Source: Palsa-504 sp050698735 (lineage in GTDB: Bacteria > Actinomycetota > Actinomycetes > Streptosporangiales > Streptosporangiaceae). Taken from it: a stretch of DNA of 25,185 nucleotides. The notes beneath the pieces were generated by a model. It did not search any database, was not told the origin of the DNA, and saw only the letters and a program-made list of their open reading frames with translations. Positions 7,531-15,065 of the stretch are shown piece by piece; positions within the stretch are counted from its first letter, which is position 1, and each line of letters opens with the position of its first letter. Position numbers and translations under genes: made by a program. Location of the stretch: the NCBI GenBank assembly GCA_050698735.1, contig JBOHCG010000042.1, positions 1 through 25,185 on the forward strand, in the 5' to 3' direction.

Positions 7531-8856
7531 ATGAGCTTCGTCGGCAATCACGAGGAATCGCGATCCGGTGACGGCGATCCCGCCTTCCGCGACTACGTCC
7601 TCGCCCGCGGAACCGCCCTGCTGCGGACGGCGGTGATGCTCACCGGCAACCGGGCCGATGCCGAAGACCTGGTTCAGGCCGCGCTGGCGAAGACATACCT
7701 GGCCTGGGGCAAGATCAACGACCGGGCCGCCCTCGATGCGTACGTACGGCGCGCGATGATCAACACGCACATCTCGTGGTGGCGGCACCGCAAGCTGGAG
7801 GAGTTTCCCACCGACGAGCTGCCGGACCAGGTGGTGGCCGATCACGCGCGGGACAGCGACCTGGCCGAAGTCGTCCGGCGGGCGCTCGACCGGCTGCCGC
7901 GGCGCATGCGCGCGGCCGTCATGCTCCGCTACTTCGAGGACATGACCGAGCCCGAGATCGCCGCCGCGCTCGGCATCAGCCTGGGCACGGTGAAGAGCAC
8001 CGTGTCGCGAGCCGTGGCCAGGTTGCGGGTCGACGAGGAGCTCGGGGAGGAACCGGATCTATTAGGACGCAGCCGCGTTTATCGCGATTGGCGGCAGCAT
8101 CGCCGCCTTGTCGGGCTACTGCGCCGCGCCGAACTCGTGGCACTATCGAGTATGCAGGTCGGGCACTGCGGCACCCCGAGGAGGTGGCACTGTGCGCAGC
8201 ACGGTGATGGATACTCCGCTGACGATCGCGTCGATAATGCGCTACGGGACGTCGGCGTTCGGCGATCGCGAGGTCGTCACCTGCACCGGGGACGGGACCA
8301 GGCGCCACACCTACGCCGAGGCGGGCCGCCGGGCCGCCCGGCTGGCGAACGCGCTGCGCCGCCTCGGCGTCGACGCCGACCAGCGCGTGGGCACCTTCAT
8401 GTGGAACAACGGCGAGCACTTCGAGGCCTACCTGGCGGTGCCTTCGATGGGCGCGGTGCTGCACACGCTGAACATCAGGCTCGGGACGGCGGAGGTAGGG
8501 TATATCGCCACCCACGCGGACGACTACGCGGTCATCGTCGACGCCTCGCTGGTGCCCAGGTTCGCCGAGATACTCCCGCACGCGCCGAACATCCGGCACG
8601 TGATTGTCTCCGGTGTGCCGCTGGCGCAGACGCCAGGGGCGGACGAGCTCACCGGGGTGGTCGTCCACGACTACGAGGAACTGCTCGCGGCCGAGCCCGA
8701 CTCCTTCGACTGGCCGGCGCTCGACGAGCACTCGGCTGCCGCGATGTGCTACACCAGCGGCACGACCGGGCACCCGAAGGGCGTCGTCTACAGCCACAGG
8801 TCCAGCTACCTGCATTCGATGGGCGCCTGCCTGGGGAACGCCTTCGCCCTGTCTGA
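7531..8856 (+). CDS. SigE-type ECF RNA polymerase sigma factor with lost stop codon
   Basis: Sigma homology covers only 7531 to about 8060. Region 2 spans about residues 18-90 (FRDYVLARGTALLRTAVML, then DAEDLVQAALAKTY, then YVRRAMINTHISWWRHRK). Region 4 spans about residues 115-170 (LDRLPRRMRAAVMLRYFEDM, then GISLGTVKSTVSRAVARL). SigE-family members end near residue 170-180, but here the frame has no stop there. It stays open to 8856, 665 bases inside the acyl-CoA ligase gene. The tail is Arg/Pro/Gly-rich and is clearly the ligase sequence read out of frame. A TAG sits at 8063-8065, one base out of phase, so a 1-base insertion just upstream would explain the loss. ATG 7531 has AAGGTAG upstream. 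Its targets may include the divergent operon at 7471. Confidence 0.75.
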   Translation: MSFVGNHEESRSGDGDPAFRDYVLARGTALLRTAVMLTGNRADAEDLVQAALAKTYLAWGKINDRAALDAYVRRAMINTHISWWRHRKLEEFPTDELPDQVVADHARDSDLAEVVRRALDRLPRRMRAAVMLRYFEDMTEPEIAAALGISLGTVKSTVSRAVARLRVDEELGEEPDLLGRSRVYRDWRQHRRLVGLLRRAELVALSSMQVGHCGTPRRWHCAQHGDGYSADDRVDNALRDVGVRRSRGRHLHRGRDQAPHLRRGGPPGRPAGERAAPPRRRRRPARGHLHVEQRRALRGLPGGAFDGRGAAHAEHQARDGGGRVYRHPRGRLRGHRRRLAGAQVRRDTPARAEHPARDCLRCAAGADARGGRAHRGGRPRLRGTARGRARLLRLAGARRALGCRDVLHQRHDRAPEGRRLQPQVQLPAFDGRLPGERLRPV

Positions 8857-9826
8857 CCGGGACCGCGTGCTGCCTGTGGTGCCCATGTTCCATGCCAACG
8901 CGTGGGGCATGGCCTACGCCAGCCTGCTGTGCGGTGCGGCCCTGATCCTGCCGGACCGGTACATGCAGCCCGCCACGCTCGTCAAGCTGATCGGCGACGA
9001 ACGGGTCACCGTCGCGGGCGGGGTGCCGACCATCTGGGCCGGCGTCCTCGCGCACATGCGGGCCGAGGGCGGTGACCTGTCCTCGCTGCGCCTGGTGATC
9101 GCGGGCGGCTCGGCGGTGCCGCATTCGATGCAGGTCAGGTACGAGCAGGAGCTTGGCGTGCGGCTGCTGCAGGCCTGGGGCATGACGGAGACCTCGCCGC
9201 TGGCCAGCGTGGCGCTCGAGCCGCCCGGCATCAGCGCCGAGGAGGCCTGGCGGTACCGGGACAGCCAGGGCCGGCTGTTCTGCACCGTGGAGGGGCGGCT
9301 CGTAGGCGATGGCGAGGCGATCCTGCCGAACGACGGCGAGGCGGTCGGCGAGATCGAGGTCCGCGGCCCGTGGGTGACCGGCTCGTACTACAAGGACGAC
9401 GACGCGGCCAAGTTCCACGACGGCTGGCTGCGCACCGGGGATGTGGGGACGCTGGATGAGCACGGTTTCATCTGGCTCACCGACCGCGCCAAGGACGTGA
9501 TCAAGTCCGGCGGCGAATGGATCTCCTCCATGGAACTGGAGAACATCCTGATGGCCCACCCCGACGTGGCCGAGGCCGCGGTGATCGGGGTCGCCGACGA
9601 GAAGTGGGGAGAGCGCCCGCTGGCGGCGGTGGTGCTGCGGCCAGGTGCCGAGGTCAGCGCGGAGAAGCTGCGGGCCTTCCTCGCCGAGCAGATCCCGCGC
9701 TGGCAACTGCCCGAGCGCTGGTGCTTCGTCGACGAGGTGCCCAAGACCAGCGTCGGCAAGTTCTCCAAGCGGCAGATGCGCGAGAACTACCAGCGCGGCG
9801 ACTACGAGATCATCGAGGTGCGCTGA
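8192..9826 (+). CDS. Fatty acid-CoA ligase (AMP-forming, ANL superfamily)
   Basis: A 544-residue protein. The P-loop-like motif YTSGTTGHPKG lies at residues 187-197. GMTETSP is motif A5, RTGDVGTLDEHGFIWLTDRAKD is the hinge region, and the C-terminal catalytic lysine lies in KTSVGKFSKRQ. Together these are typical of medium/long-chain acyl-CoA synthetases that adenylate a carboxylate and transfer it to CoA. I chose GTG 8192 because GAGGAGGT (8178-8185) is correctly spaced. ATG 8207 is possible, and the longer ORF from 8108 lacks a good ribosome binding site. It lies downstream of the sigma gene, whose frame overlaps it. Chain-length specificity cannot be read from the sequence. Confidence 0.92.
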   Translation: MRSTVMDTPLTIASIMRYGTSAFGDREVVTCTGDGTRRHTYAEAGRRAARLANALRRLGVDADQRVGTFMWNNGEHFEAYLAVPSMGAVLHTLNIRLGTAEVGYIATHADDYAVIVDASLVPRFAEILPHAPNIRHVIVSGVPLAQTPGADELTGVVVHDYEELLAAEPDSFDWPALDEHSAAAMCYTSGTTGHPKGVVYSHRSSYLHSMGACLGNAFALSDRDRVLPVVPMFHANAWGMAYASLLCGAALILPDRYMQPATLVKLIGDERVTVAGGVPTIWAGVLAHMRAEGGDLSSLRLVIAGGSAVPHSMQVRYEQELGVRLLQAWGMTETSPLASVALEPPGISAEEAWRYRDSQGRLFCTVEGRLVGDGEAILPNDGEAVGEIEVRGPWVTGSYYKDDDAAKFHDGWLRTGDVGTLDEHGFIWLTDRAKDVIKSGGEWISSMELENILMAHPDVAEAAVIGVADEKWGERPLAAVVLRPGAEVSAEKLRAFLAEQIPRWQLPERWCFVDEVPKTSVGKFSKRQMRENYQRGDYEIIEVR

Positions 9827-9847
9827 CCCGGTAGCCGGGATCGCTTT

Positions 9848-9864
9848 GCCGGCTCCGGGCCGGC
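9848..9864 (+). terminator. Possible hairpin after acyl-CoA ligase
   Basis: GCCGGC (9848-9853) pairs with GCCGGC (9859-9864) around TCCGG, 21 bp after the ligase stop and before the tRNA. There is no U-run. Confidence 0.3.
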
Positions 9865-9902
9865 ACCGGTACGCTGTAGCGCACCGCACCACTCGTGCGG
9901 GT

Positions 9903-9994
9903 GGAGGATTCGCCTAGTCCGGTCTATGGCGCCGCACTGCTAATGCGGTTTGGGAGTGATCCCATCCGGGGTTCAAATCCCCGATCCTCCGCCA
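9903..9994 (+). tRNA. tRNA-Ser (anticodon GCU)
   Basis: The acceptor stem GGAGGAT (9903-9909) pairs fully with ATCCTCC (9984-9990), followed by discriminator G and an encoded CCA (9992-9994). The anticodon arm is CCGCA-CTGCTAA-TGCGG, with anticodon GCT at 9939-9941, which reads AGC/AGU serine codons. The long variable arm (GGGAGTGATCCC) is a class II feature expected of tRNA-Ser, and the T-arm GGGGTTCAAATCCCC is standard. The 3' half of such genes is a common integration site for actinomycete elements, and the genes just downstream fit that. Confidence 0.97.
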
Positions 9995-10064
9995 GGTAAC
10001 CGGCAATCTTCGAGCAGTATTTCGACTGTTGATGATTGTCGGTTTTGTCATCTCTTGTCCGGTC

Positions 10065-10097
10065 TGCGCGCACGTTGCGCGCACACTCGCGCGAACG
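10065..10097. repeat. Three 11-bp tandem GC-rich repeats
   Basis: Units TGCGCGCACGT (10065-10075), TGCGCGCACAC (10076-10086) and TCGCGCGAACG (10087-10097) follow without gaps. The 11-bp period is close to one helical turn, as in operators or iterons of plasmid-like elements. They lie about 70 bp after the tRNA and 170 bp before the next gene. The rest of the 9995-10267 spacer holds only the hairpin at 10197. Confidence 0.5.
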
Positions 10098-10196
10098 CGC
10101 GCCTTTTCTCTCGCCTTATCTCCGTTCCTGGCGCTGATGCCACCCGCCCGGCTGCTGCCGCGCGGGCCTTCGGCATACCAGGAAAGATCCCTTAAC

Positions 10197-10221
10197 CGCA
10201 ACCGGCCCGCCGCCGGTTGCG
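10197..10221. other. Perfect 10-bp inverted repeat (hairpin)
   Basis: CGCAACCGGC (10197-10206) and GCCGGTTGCG (10212-10221) are exact reverse complements around a 5-base loop, about 46 bp before the GTG start at 10268. It could be a terminator of upstream transcription without a U-run, or an operator/attenuator of the coupled gene pair. Confidence 0.5.
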
Positions 10222-10267
10222 CACCGGGCGGGCCTGAATCCAGCCGATCAACCGGATTGGAGATCCA

Positions 10268-10576
10268 GTGCCCAACGTAACGAGCGACAACGGACCGTTT
10301 GAGTCCGAGGACCAGGCCCGCGCCACGGCGGCGGTGCGAGCGACTTATGAGGCGTATCGTGCCGGGATCACGTCCCTGCACGACGGCTCGGCGGACCTGC
10401 TGCTCTCCGCATGCGAGCAGGCCGGGGTAACGCTCGGCGCGTACGACCGGCGCATCCTCATCTGGCTCGCCCTGTTGGAGCCGCAGGCCGCCGCTGCGGT
10501 CGCGGGGATCATCATCCGCGCCGCTGCCCGGCCTCCGCACGAGGACGCCGCTCTCGTCCACGGAGGAAAGGTATGA
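10268..10576 (+). CDS. Small hypothetical protein of the integrative element
   Basis: A 102-residue protein starting at GTG 10268, with a GGAG-type site a few bases upstream. It is acidic at the N-terminus (SDNGPFESEDQA) and then mostly helical and Ala-rich, with YDRRILIWLALLEPQAAAAVAGIIIRAA in the middle. No membrane segment is clear and I do not recognise the family. Its stop overlaps the start of the DUF2637 gene in an ATGA, indicating translational coupling. Small genes of this kind commonly precede spdB-like genes in actinomycete plasmids. Confidence 0.7.
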   Translation: MPNVTSDNGPFESEDQARATAAVRATYEAYRAGITSLHDGSADLLLSACEQAGVTLGAYDRRILIWLALLEPQAAAAVAGIIIRAAARPPHEDAALVHGGKV

Positions 10577-11241
10577 GCCTCCGCTGGGTTCAGGCATCGT
10601 GGTCGCGTCTGACGGCGGGGCTTGCGCTCGTCGTGGTCGCCTCGGTCACCGGGGTCATCAGCTATACCCACGTTTACGACCTCACCGTGTCGCTCCACCA
10701 GCCGGTCATGGTCGCCCGGCTGATGCCGTTCGGCGTAGACGGGCTAATCGTCGTCGGATCCGTGGTCCTCCTCCAAGCCGCCCCGGGCCAGGCATGGCTC
10801 GGGTGGCTCGGCGTCGTCCCGGGCGTGGCCGCGTCGCCGTTCGCGAACGTGGAGTCCGGGCTGCGCTGGGGTCCGCTCGCCGCAGGGTGGGCCGGGGTGC
10901 CTGCCGCGTCGTTCGCCCTGGCCACGTTCCTACTCGAAAGATGGCTGAAAGAGCAGGCCAGTCATGGTGGCCAGAGTGGCAGGGAGGATACCTCCGCGCA
11001 CGGCGGCGGGATCGGCCAGGGCGGGTCGGCAAGCCAGTGCCCGCACGGGGTCGCGGCGACGGCAGAGGACGCGGTGGTGCAGGCGTTCCTGCACGCGCGC
11101 GACTGCGCGGAAACGCCGCTATCGCAGCGGCACCTCGCTGCCGCGTTCGGCGTGTCCCGGCAGAAGGTGGCCGAGCTGGTCGGCCCGCTGCTCGCAGAGG
11201 AGAACGGCCGGTGGCAAGCGGAGATCCCCGCCGCCGGCTGA
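10573..11241 (+). CDS. DUF2637 / SpdB-like conjugal spread protein
   Basis: A 222-residue protein from ATG 10573, with GGAGGAAAG just upstream. The longer frame from 10411 has no family match in its first 54 residues. About four hydrophobic segments lie in residues 8-125, including VISYTHVYDL and ARLMPFGVDGLIVVGSVVLL, the DUF2637 signature (SY.H.Y.L and P.SVDG). The C-terminal part (about 150-222) is soluble and carries a helix-turn-helix-like stretch, RHLAAAFGVSRQKVAEL. DUF2637 proteins are found in Streptomyces plasmids and AICEs and are linked to plasmid spread (pock formation). It marks this locus as element-derived. Confidence 0.85.
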   Translation: MSLRWVQASWSRLTAGLALVVVASVTGVISYTHVYDLTVSLHQPVMVARLMPFGVDGLIVVGSVVLLQAAPGQAWLGWLGVVPGVAASPFANVESGLRWGPLAAGWAGVPAASFALATFLLERWLKEQASHGGQSGREDTSAHGGGIGQGGSASQCPHGVAATAEDAVVQAFLHARDCAETPLSQRHLAAAFGVSRQKVAELVGPLLAEENGRWQAEIPAAG

Positions 11242-11424
11242 GACCACGAGTGATGGAACCGGACTTGCCACTCCGACGGCACCGCGACGAACAAGGCCGC
11301 GCGGCTCATGATGCCCGCCTCCCATCATCTGGCAGAACGGATGAGTCTGCAGATCTTCCGCATGAGAGCAACGCCATGGTGTCCAGTGTCGGAAGGACGT
11401 CCGAGATCTTCATCGTCTCAAGGA

Positions 11425-13254
11425 CTACGGTGACGACCACGCTTCGATGATCTTTCCGTAGTCATCGTTTGTGAGCATCTCACTGGTGGTGTCCAAGTGA
11501 GTCGTGTAGTAGAGGCTTGGCACGCCAAGAGACGGCTGGGCGCTGATGTATTCGCGCAGGGCGGCCAACGACGGCATCGGCCAGCCGTCGGTGTCTATGG
11601 GCCAGGTCGGATCGACTTGCCGGACCACCGCAGCGCGGAACGTCATCTCACTGAGCACGGAGTCGGCGTGAACTGCGTATACGTCCCCGAGCCTGAGCAT
11701 GTCCTGGACATCGGCCAGGTAGGGATTAGGCGACTGACCGATCACTAGCGCGTCGGGTTTGACCTCTTTCGCGGTCTCGTAGAGCAGCTGCATGCAGGAC
11801 CGGACCGCCTCGATCCCGAACACGCGGTCAGAGCCTTCCGGAAACGCCATCCCGTAGACCCCAGGAGCGGCGGATACATGATCGACCTTCAGCCCATCAG
11901 CGTTGAAGCCTGCCGGACCAAGAAGTAGGCAGATCTGCTCGCGGATCCGCTGGCGCACGGCGGGCAGGGTGATATCGACCGCGAGCTTCTTACCTGGTGT
12001 CGGCACCCCGAATTTGGCCATTCGCCCTGGCCTGTTCTGCCGACCGGGCGTGGCCTCGGGAATGTAACGGATGCACTCCTCGGCCGGTACCCCTTCCGGA
12101 TCCCAGGGTCCCCACCAAAGCAGTACCTTACGACCCTGACGATGCTGCGCATCGATGAAGCCTCTCAGATCGGGCCATCGGCCGACGTCAACGTTTCTGA
12201 GCCCGCCGGCCAGGAACCAGCGCGCGTCGATCACTACGGTGCCCCAGGGGATGTCCCGGCTGTTCAGATGTTCAAGGATGTCGCGGTAAGTGGCCTGCGT
12301 GCACAGCGTGTAGGCGGCGTTGTCGGGCGGTCGCTCCGGGGAACTGCGAATGCGGAACAGGTCGGCCTGGTAGCACTGATGGCCCCAGCCGCAGACGATC
12401 GGGCGATCCCACCACGCGGCGGTTGCCCGCGAGGGGCTCCGCCGCACGAGACCTGACGCGTCCAGTACCCCGACGTATCGCCCGACGCACGCGAGCGCGT
12501 CGGGCGCGGGGACAAGGACGACCTTCGGAGTCCGCATGCTGCCGCGCACCATGCGCGCTCCCCAACAGTTAAGGCGGAGCATGAAATCTGTCCCGCCCAG
12601 GTACTCGTACTCGGAGAACAGGTACTCGCCGGGGAGTACTGCCAAACCCAGGCCGAGCCAACCCGCGTCCGATCCGTTGCCCACGGCGAAGCACAGCGGA
12701 CCTGGGTTGGCGATGAAGTTCCCGCCGTGCGCGTCCAGATCAGAGTTGACACTGACCTGCGCATATTCATGGGGCGCGAGGAACTGGCGGTTATGCGAGT
12801 TCGGTTCGGGGCAGAAGATCGTTCGGAAGGAGACGCGCGAGCCAGTCGAGTACTCGCGTGCGTCGGTCTGCCCCTTGTCGTTGAAGTGCTTGGTCAACGT
12901 GAAGTGCGGGGCGAATTCGGCGTCATGGATGGTGCCGAAGTAGCGAATCGAATCGACGTGGCCTGTCCCGCTCACCTCGGCGTGGAATTCTGCGTGGTCG
13001 GCGTAGATGTCTAGATGCAGGAGCTTGTGCCACTGGCTGCTCACCGCAGACCACGAGAGTCGTTCGAAGTCGCTGCGAAGCTCCGATCCGAGCCAGGCAA
13101 CCGTGACGGTACGGTCGAAAGCATCCAGCGTATCGACCCCTATGTCCGCCCGGAACTCTTGAGTCAGTGAACTGGTATCAAACCAGAACGTTCCGCTCTT
13201 CGGGGCGGCCCGAACGCGGAAGCCCTGTCGTTCAACCACCAGTTCGTCGAACAT
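11425..13254 (-). CDS. TIM-barrel glycoside hydrolase (GH31/GH36-like)
   Basis: A 609-residue protein from ATG 13254. GTG 13260 is possible, but AGGAAGG is correctly spaced for 13254. Residues 1 to about 280 form a beta-rich N-terminal domain, and 285-600 a (beta/alpha)8 barrel. WGTVVIDARWF then WPDLRGFIDAQHRQGRKVLLWWGPW resembles the strand 3-4 region of GH-D/GH31 enzymes. DGLKVD (Asp453-Asp458) matches the DxxKxD-type nucleophile strand of clan GH-D and GH31. No signal peptide is seen, so it is probably cytoplasmic. In this sugar locus it could trim or recycle a glycoside; an alpha-galactosidase, alpha-glucosidase or sulfoquinovosidase-like role cannot be told apart here. Its N-terminus is unlike well-known members. 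Confidence 0.75.
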   Translation of the reverse strand: MFDELVVERQGFRVRAAPKSGTFWFDTSSLTQEFRADIGVDTLDAFDRTVTVAWLGSELRSDFERLSWSAVSSQWHKLLHLDIYADHAEFHAEVSGTGHVDSIRYFGTIHDAEFAPHFTLTKHFNDKGQTDAREYSTGSRVSFRTIFCPEPNSHNRQFLAPHEYAQVSVNSDLDAHGGNFIANPGPLCFAVGNGSDAGWLGLGLAVLPGEYLFSEYEYLGGTDFMLRLNCWGARMVRGSMRTPKVVLVPAPDALACVGRYVGVLDASGLVRRSPSRATAAWWDRPIVCGWGHQCYQADLFRIRSSPERPPDNAAYTLCTQATYRDILEHLNSRDIPWGTVVIDARWFLAGGLRNVDVGRWPDLRGFIDAQHRQGRKVLLWWGPWDPEGVPAEECIRYIPEATPGRQNRPGRMAKFGVPTPGKKLAVDITLPAVRQRIREQICLLLGPAGFNADGLKVDHVSAAPGVYGMAFPEGSDRVFGIEAVRSCMQLLYETAKEVKPDALVIGQSPNPYLADVQDMLRLGDVYAVHADSVLSEMTFRAAVVRQVDPTWPIDTDGWPMPSLAALREYISAQPSLGVPSLYYTTHLDTTSEMLTNDDYGKIIEAWSSP

Positions 13255-13307
13255 CGTCACCTTCCTGGAGCGCGCGACACCAAGGTTATGGAAAGAACTC
13301 CACGCGT

Positions 13308-13337
13308 TGTCTACATTTATCTACGTGGATGGTGCAA
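13308..13337 (-). promoter_or_regulatory. Candidate sigma-70-type promoter for the glycoside hydrolase
   Basis: On the minus strand, TTGCAC (13337-13332) and TAGACA (13313-13308) are separated by 18 bp, close to actinobacterial housekeeping consensus (TTGACA, TAGRVT). Transcription would start about 45 bases before ATG 13254. It also lies in the spacer upstream of the divergent radical SAM gene. Confidence 0.35.
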
Positions 13338-13413
13338 ACGTTCATCACTGGCGTCACCCTTGCCCCGCGCACTGCGCGGCGAAATCCCCTGAAGCAAGGC
13401 GGGTCTAACTGCC

Positions 13414-14430
13414 ATGACACTGTCCGCGTCACAGTACGAGAGCAGACTCTGGCTGGCAGGTAACGTGAGCACGCGACTCGCGCCGCGCGCCGTCCGGCCG
13501 ACGGACGCCAGCATCAAGCTCACCGAGAACTGCCAGGCCCAGTGCGTCACGTGCGACTACTGGAAAACTCACCACGCTGATCACATCAACACCGCTGACG
13601 CGATCAGACTGATCGGCCGTCTTGGTGATATCGGGATAACAACGCTCAGGTTCACCGGCGGTGAGCCTCTCCTGCGCCGAGACTTCTTCGACATCCTGGA
13701 CTCAATCGACCCGACACTGTTCACGACGATCGGGTTGCAGACCAACGGCCTGCTCCTGCGGCGCATGGCCAGCAAGGTCAATGAGTCGCCGATCACCCAC
13801 GTAACGGTCTCGCTCGACGCCATCGACGAGCGCAATGATCACATCCGCGGCGTGCGCGGTTACTTCGATCGCGCCATCACGGGCCTCGAGATGCTAGAGG
13901 GCAAGACCCGTATCATCGCCATGACGCTGAACCAACTGGGCGCTGGAGATTTGGACGCGCTTATCGACCATGCCGAACGGCTCGGCGGCTACCTGGCGTG
14001 CAACCTTCCGGACAACCGACTGTACTTCCTTGGGGACGCGGACCTGGGTGATCTATGGCCCGATGACGACGCTACCAAGGCGATGACGGAGACTCTTGCG
14101 GCACGGCTGGCGCCTCAGTTCGCGCGCTACGAACTGGACTACATCCGCCGCTACCTGCGGTCGGGCGGCCCGGGGTTCAACGAGGCGAATCCACCGTGCA
14201 TCCTCGGCTACACAACCGTCTATATAGGCTCCGACGGGACAGTCCGGTCTGGCTGCTACGTCCTCCCGCCGATCGGCAACGTGCTGGAACGGGACATCGC
14301 CGAGATCCTGGCCGATCCCGCGTACGCGAATAGGGTGCGGGCGATGCTCAGGCTCGAGTGCCCCGGATGCGCATGCAACGTGTTCAAGAGCCTCCGCTCC
14401 CAGCATCGCGTTCAGGACCACTTCCAGTAA
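13414..14430 (+). CDS. Radical SAM protein with SPASM-like C-terminal cysteines
   Basis: A 338-residue protein. The radical SAM cluster motif CxxxCxxC is Cys40-Cys44-Cys47 (CQAQCVTC). It is followed by RFTGGEPLLRRDF (SAM-binding GGEP, 82-85) and VTVSLDAIDERNDHIRG. The C-terminus carries Cys in PPCILGY, RSGCYV and ECPGCACN, the spacing expected of a SPASM/twitch auxiliary Fe-S cluster. Relatives with this layout include peptide-modifying enzymes and carbohydrate-oxidising enzymes such as BtrN. Among sugar genes, a sugar or cyclitol substrate is plausible but unproven, and no precursor peptide is visible nearby. The last 47 bases overlap the convergent methyltransferase gene. Confidence 0.85.
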   Translation: MTLSASQYESRLWLAGNVSTRLAPRAVRPTDASIKLTENCQAQCVTCDYWKTHHADHINTADAIRLIGRLGDIGITTLRFTGGEPLLRRDFFDILDSIDPTLFTTIGLQTNGLLLRRMASKVNESPITHVTVSLDAIDERNDHIRGVRGYFDRAITGLEMLEGKTRIIAMTLNQLGAGDLDALIDHAERLGGYLACNLPDNRLYFLGDADLGDLWPDDDATKAMTETLAARLAPQFARYELDYIRRYLRSGGPGFNEANPPCILGYTTVYIGSDGTVRSGCYVLPPIGNVLERDIAEILADPAYANRVRAMLRLECPGCACNVFKSLRSQHRVQDHFQ

Positions 14431-15043
14431 TGCCAAGAGGTGGCTGCTTGCGGAAGACTCGGAGGGCGAAGTCGGCCTCGTCAAACCAGCTGATCTCCCT
14501 AAGTTCGGGCCGGTCAGCGAGTGATTCGTGCACATTGAAGCCGTCGTATCCGTAGCACCGGTCGATGGCCCTGTGGTGGACCGCGACAAGATCCCCGTCC
14601 GCATCAAGCCGCGCGATCAGCCCGTCCACCGTACTCGCGAGGTCAGTCGCGGACAGATAGTACAGGACCTCGCTGACGACGATCAGATCGTAGCTGCCCC
14701 CAGGCAATTCCGCGGGAAGGCTGCGCCGCTCAACATGCACGTTTGGCCAGCCGCCTAGAGACGCGCGCGCGGCACGAACCACCGCATCCGCGAAGTCGAA
14801 GGCCATCAGGCGATCACAGCGGGCCGCAAGCAATCTGGTCAGCTCGCCGATGGAACAACCTGGCTCAAGACCGCTCCGGTAACGCTCACGGGGAAGCGCA
14901 GCGACCGTGATGGCGTACTTGCGTCGCTCGTACCACGCCGACGCGAGTTGCCATGGGTCGCTAGAGTCCCGGTAGAGAGTGTCGAAGTGAGTGTGCGGCA
15001 CGCTGCTAGTGGGCGGCTCTGCGTCGCCCGATGACCGTGTCAT
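14384..15043 (-). CDS. NodS-like SAM-dependent methyltransferase
   Basis: A 219-residue protein from ATG 15043. The reading frame stays open much further upstream, but that part lies over sqdB and is a shadow. SAM-binding motif I is LEPGCSIGELTRLLA, followed by MAFDFADAVV (motif II acidic position) and YDLIVVSEVLYYLS (motif IV). YRDSSDPWQLASAWYERRKYA at the N-terminus is typical of NodS-like/SAM-methyltransferases that act on sugar amines or small molecules. It lies downstream of sqdB on the same strand. The stop of the full-length sqdB frame (15066) is 22 bases before this start, so the two were probably one operon. Substrate unknown; N- or O-methylation of a sugar is the reasonable guess. 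Confidence 0.85.
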   Translation of the reverse strand: MTRSSGDAEPPTSSVPHTHFDTLYRDSSDPWQLASAWYERRKYAITVAALPRERYRSGLEPGCSIGELTRLLAARCDRLMAFDFADAVVRAARASLGGWPNVHVERRSLPAELPGGSYDLIVVSEVLYYLSATDLASTVDGLIARLDADGDLVAVHHRAIDRCYGYDGFNVHESLADRPELREISWFDEADFALRVFRKQPPLGITGSGPERDAGSGGS

Positions 15044-15065
15044 AAGAACCTGCCCAAAAGAAGCG

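Larger units (their letters stand above)
10000..11241 (+). mobile_element. Likely remnant of a tRNA-integrated conjugative element
   Basis: Directly after tRNA-Ser come short tandem repeats and two coupled genes, the second a DUF2637/SpdB-like protein typical of Streptomyces plasmids and AICEs (pSAM2-like elements). No integrase, replication initiator or TraB/FtsK-like translocase is visible. I found no second copy of the tRNA 3' end in the window, so boundaries are unknown. The sugar locus further right may be cargo of the same island; that is inference. Confidence 0.45.

Noticed and set aside
7976..9892. 638-codon open frame on the minus strand over the acyl-CoA ligase
   Set aside because: His/Arg/Pro/Gly-rich low-complexity translation with no domain; it is the antisense of a strongly conserved ligase, as expected in high-GC DNA.
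11253..11450. 65-codon plus-strand frame between the DUF2637 gene and the glycosidase
   Set aside because: It opens with ATG but has no recognisable motif or good ribosome binding site, and it overlaps the glycosidase end; could be a decayed element gene but cannot be supported.
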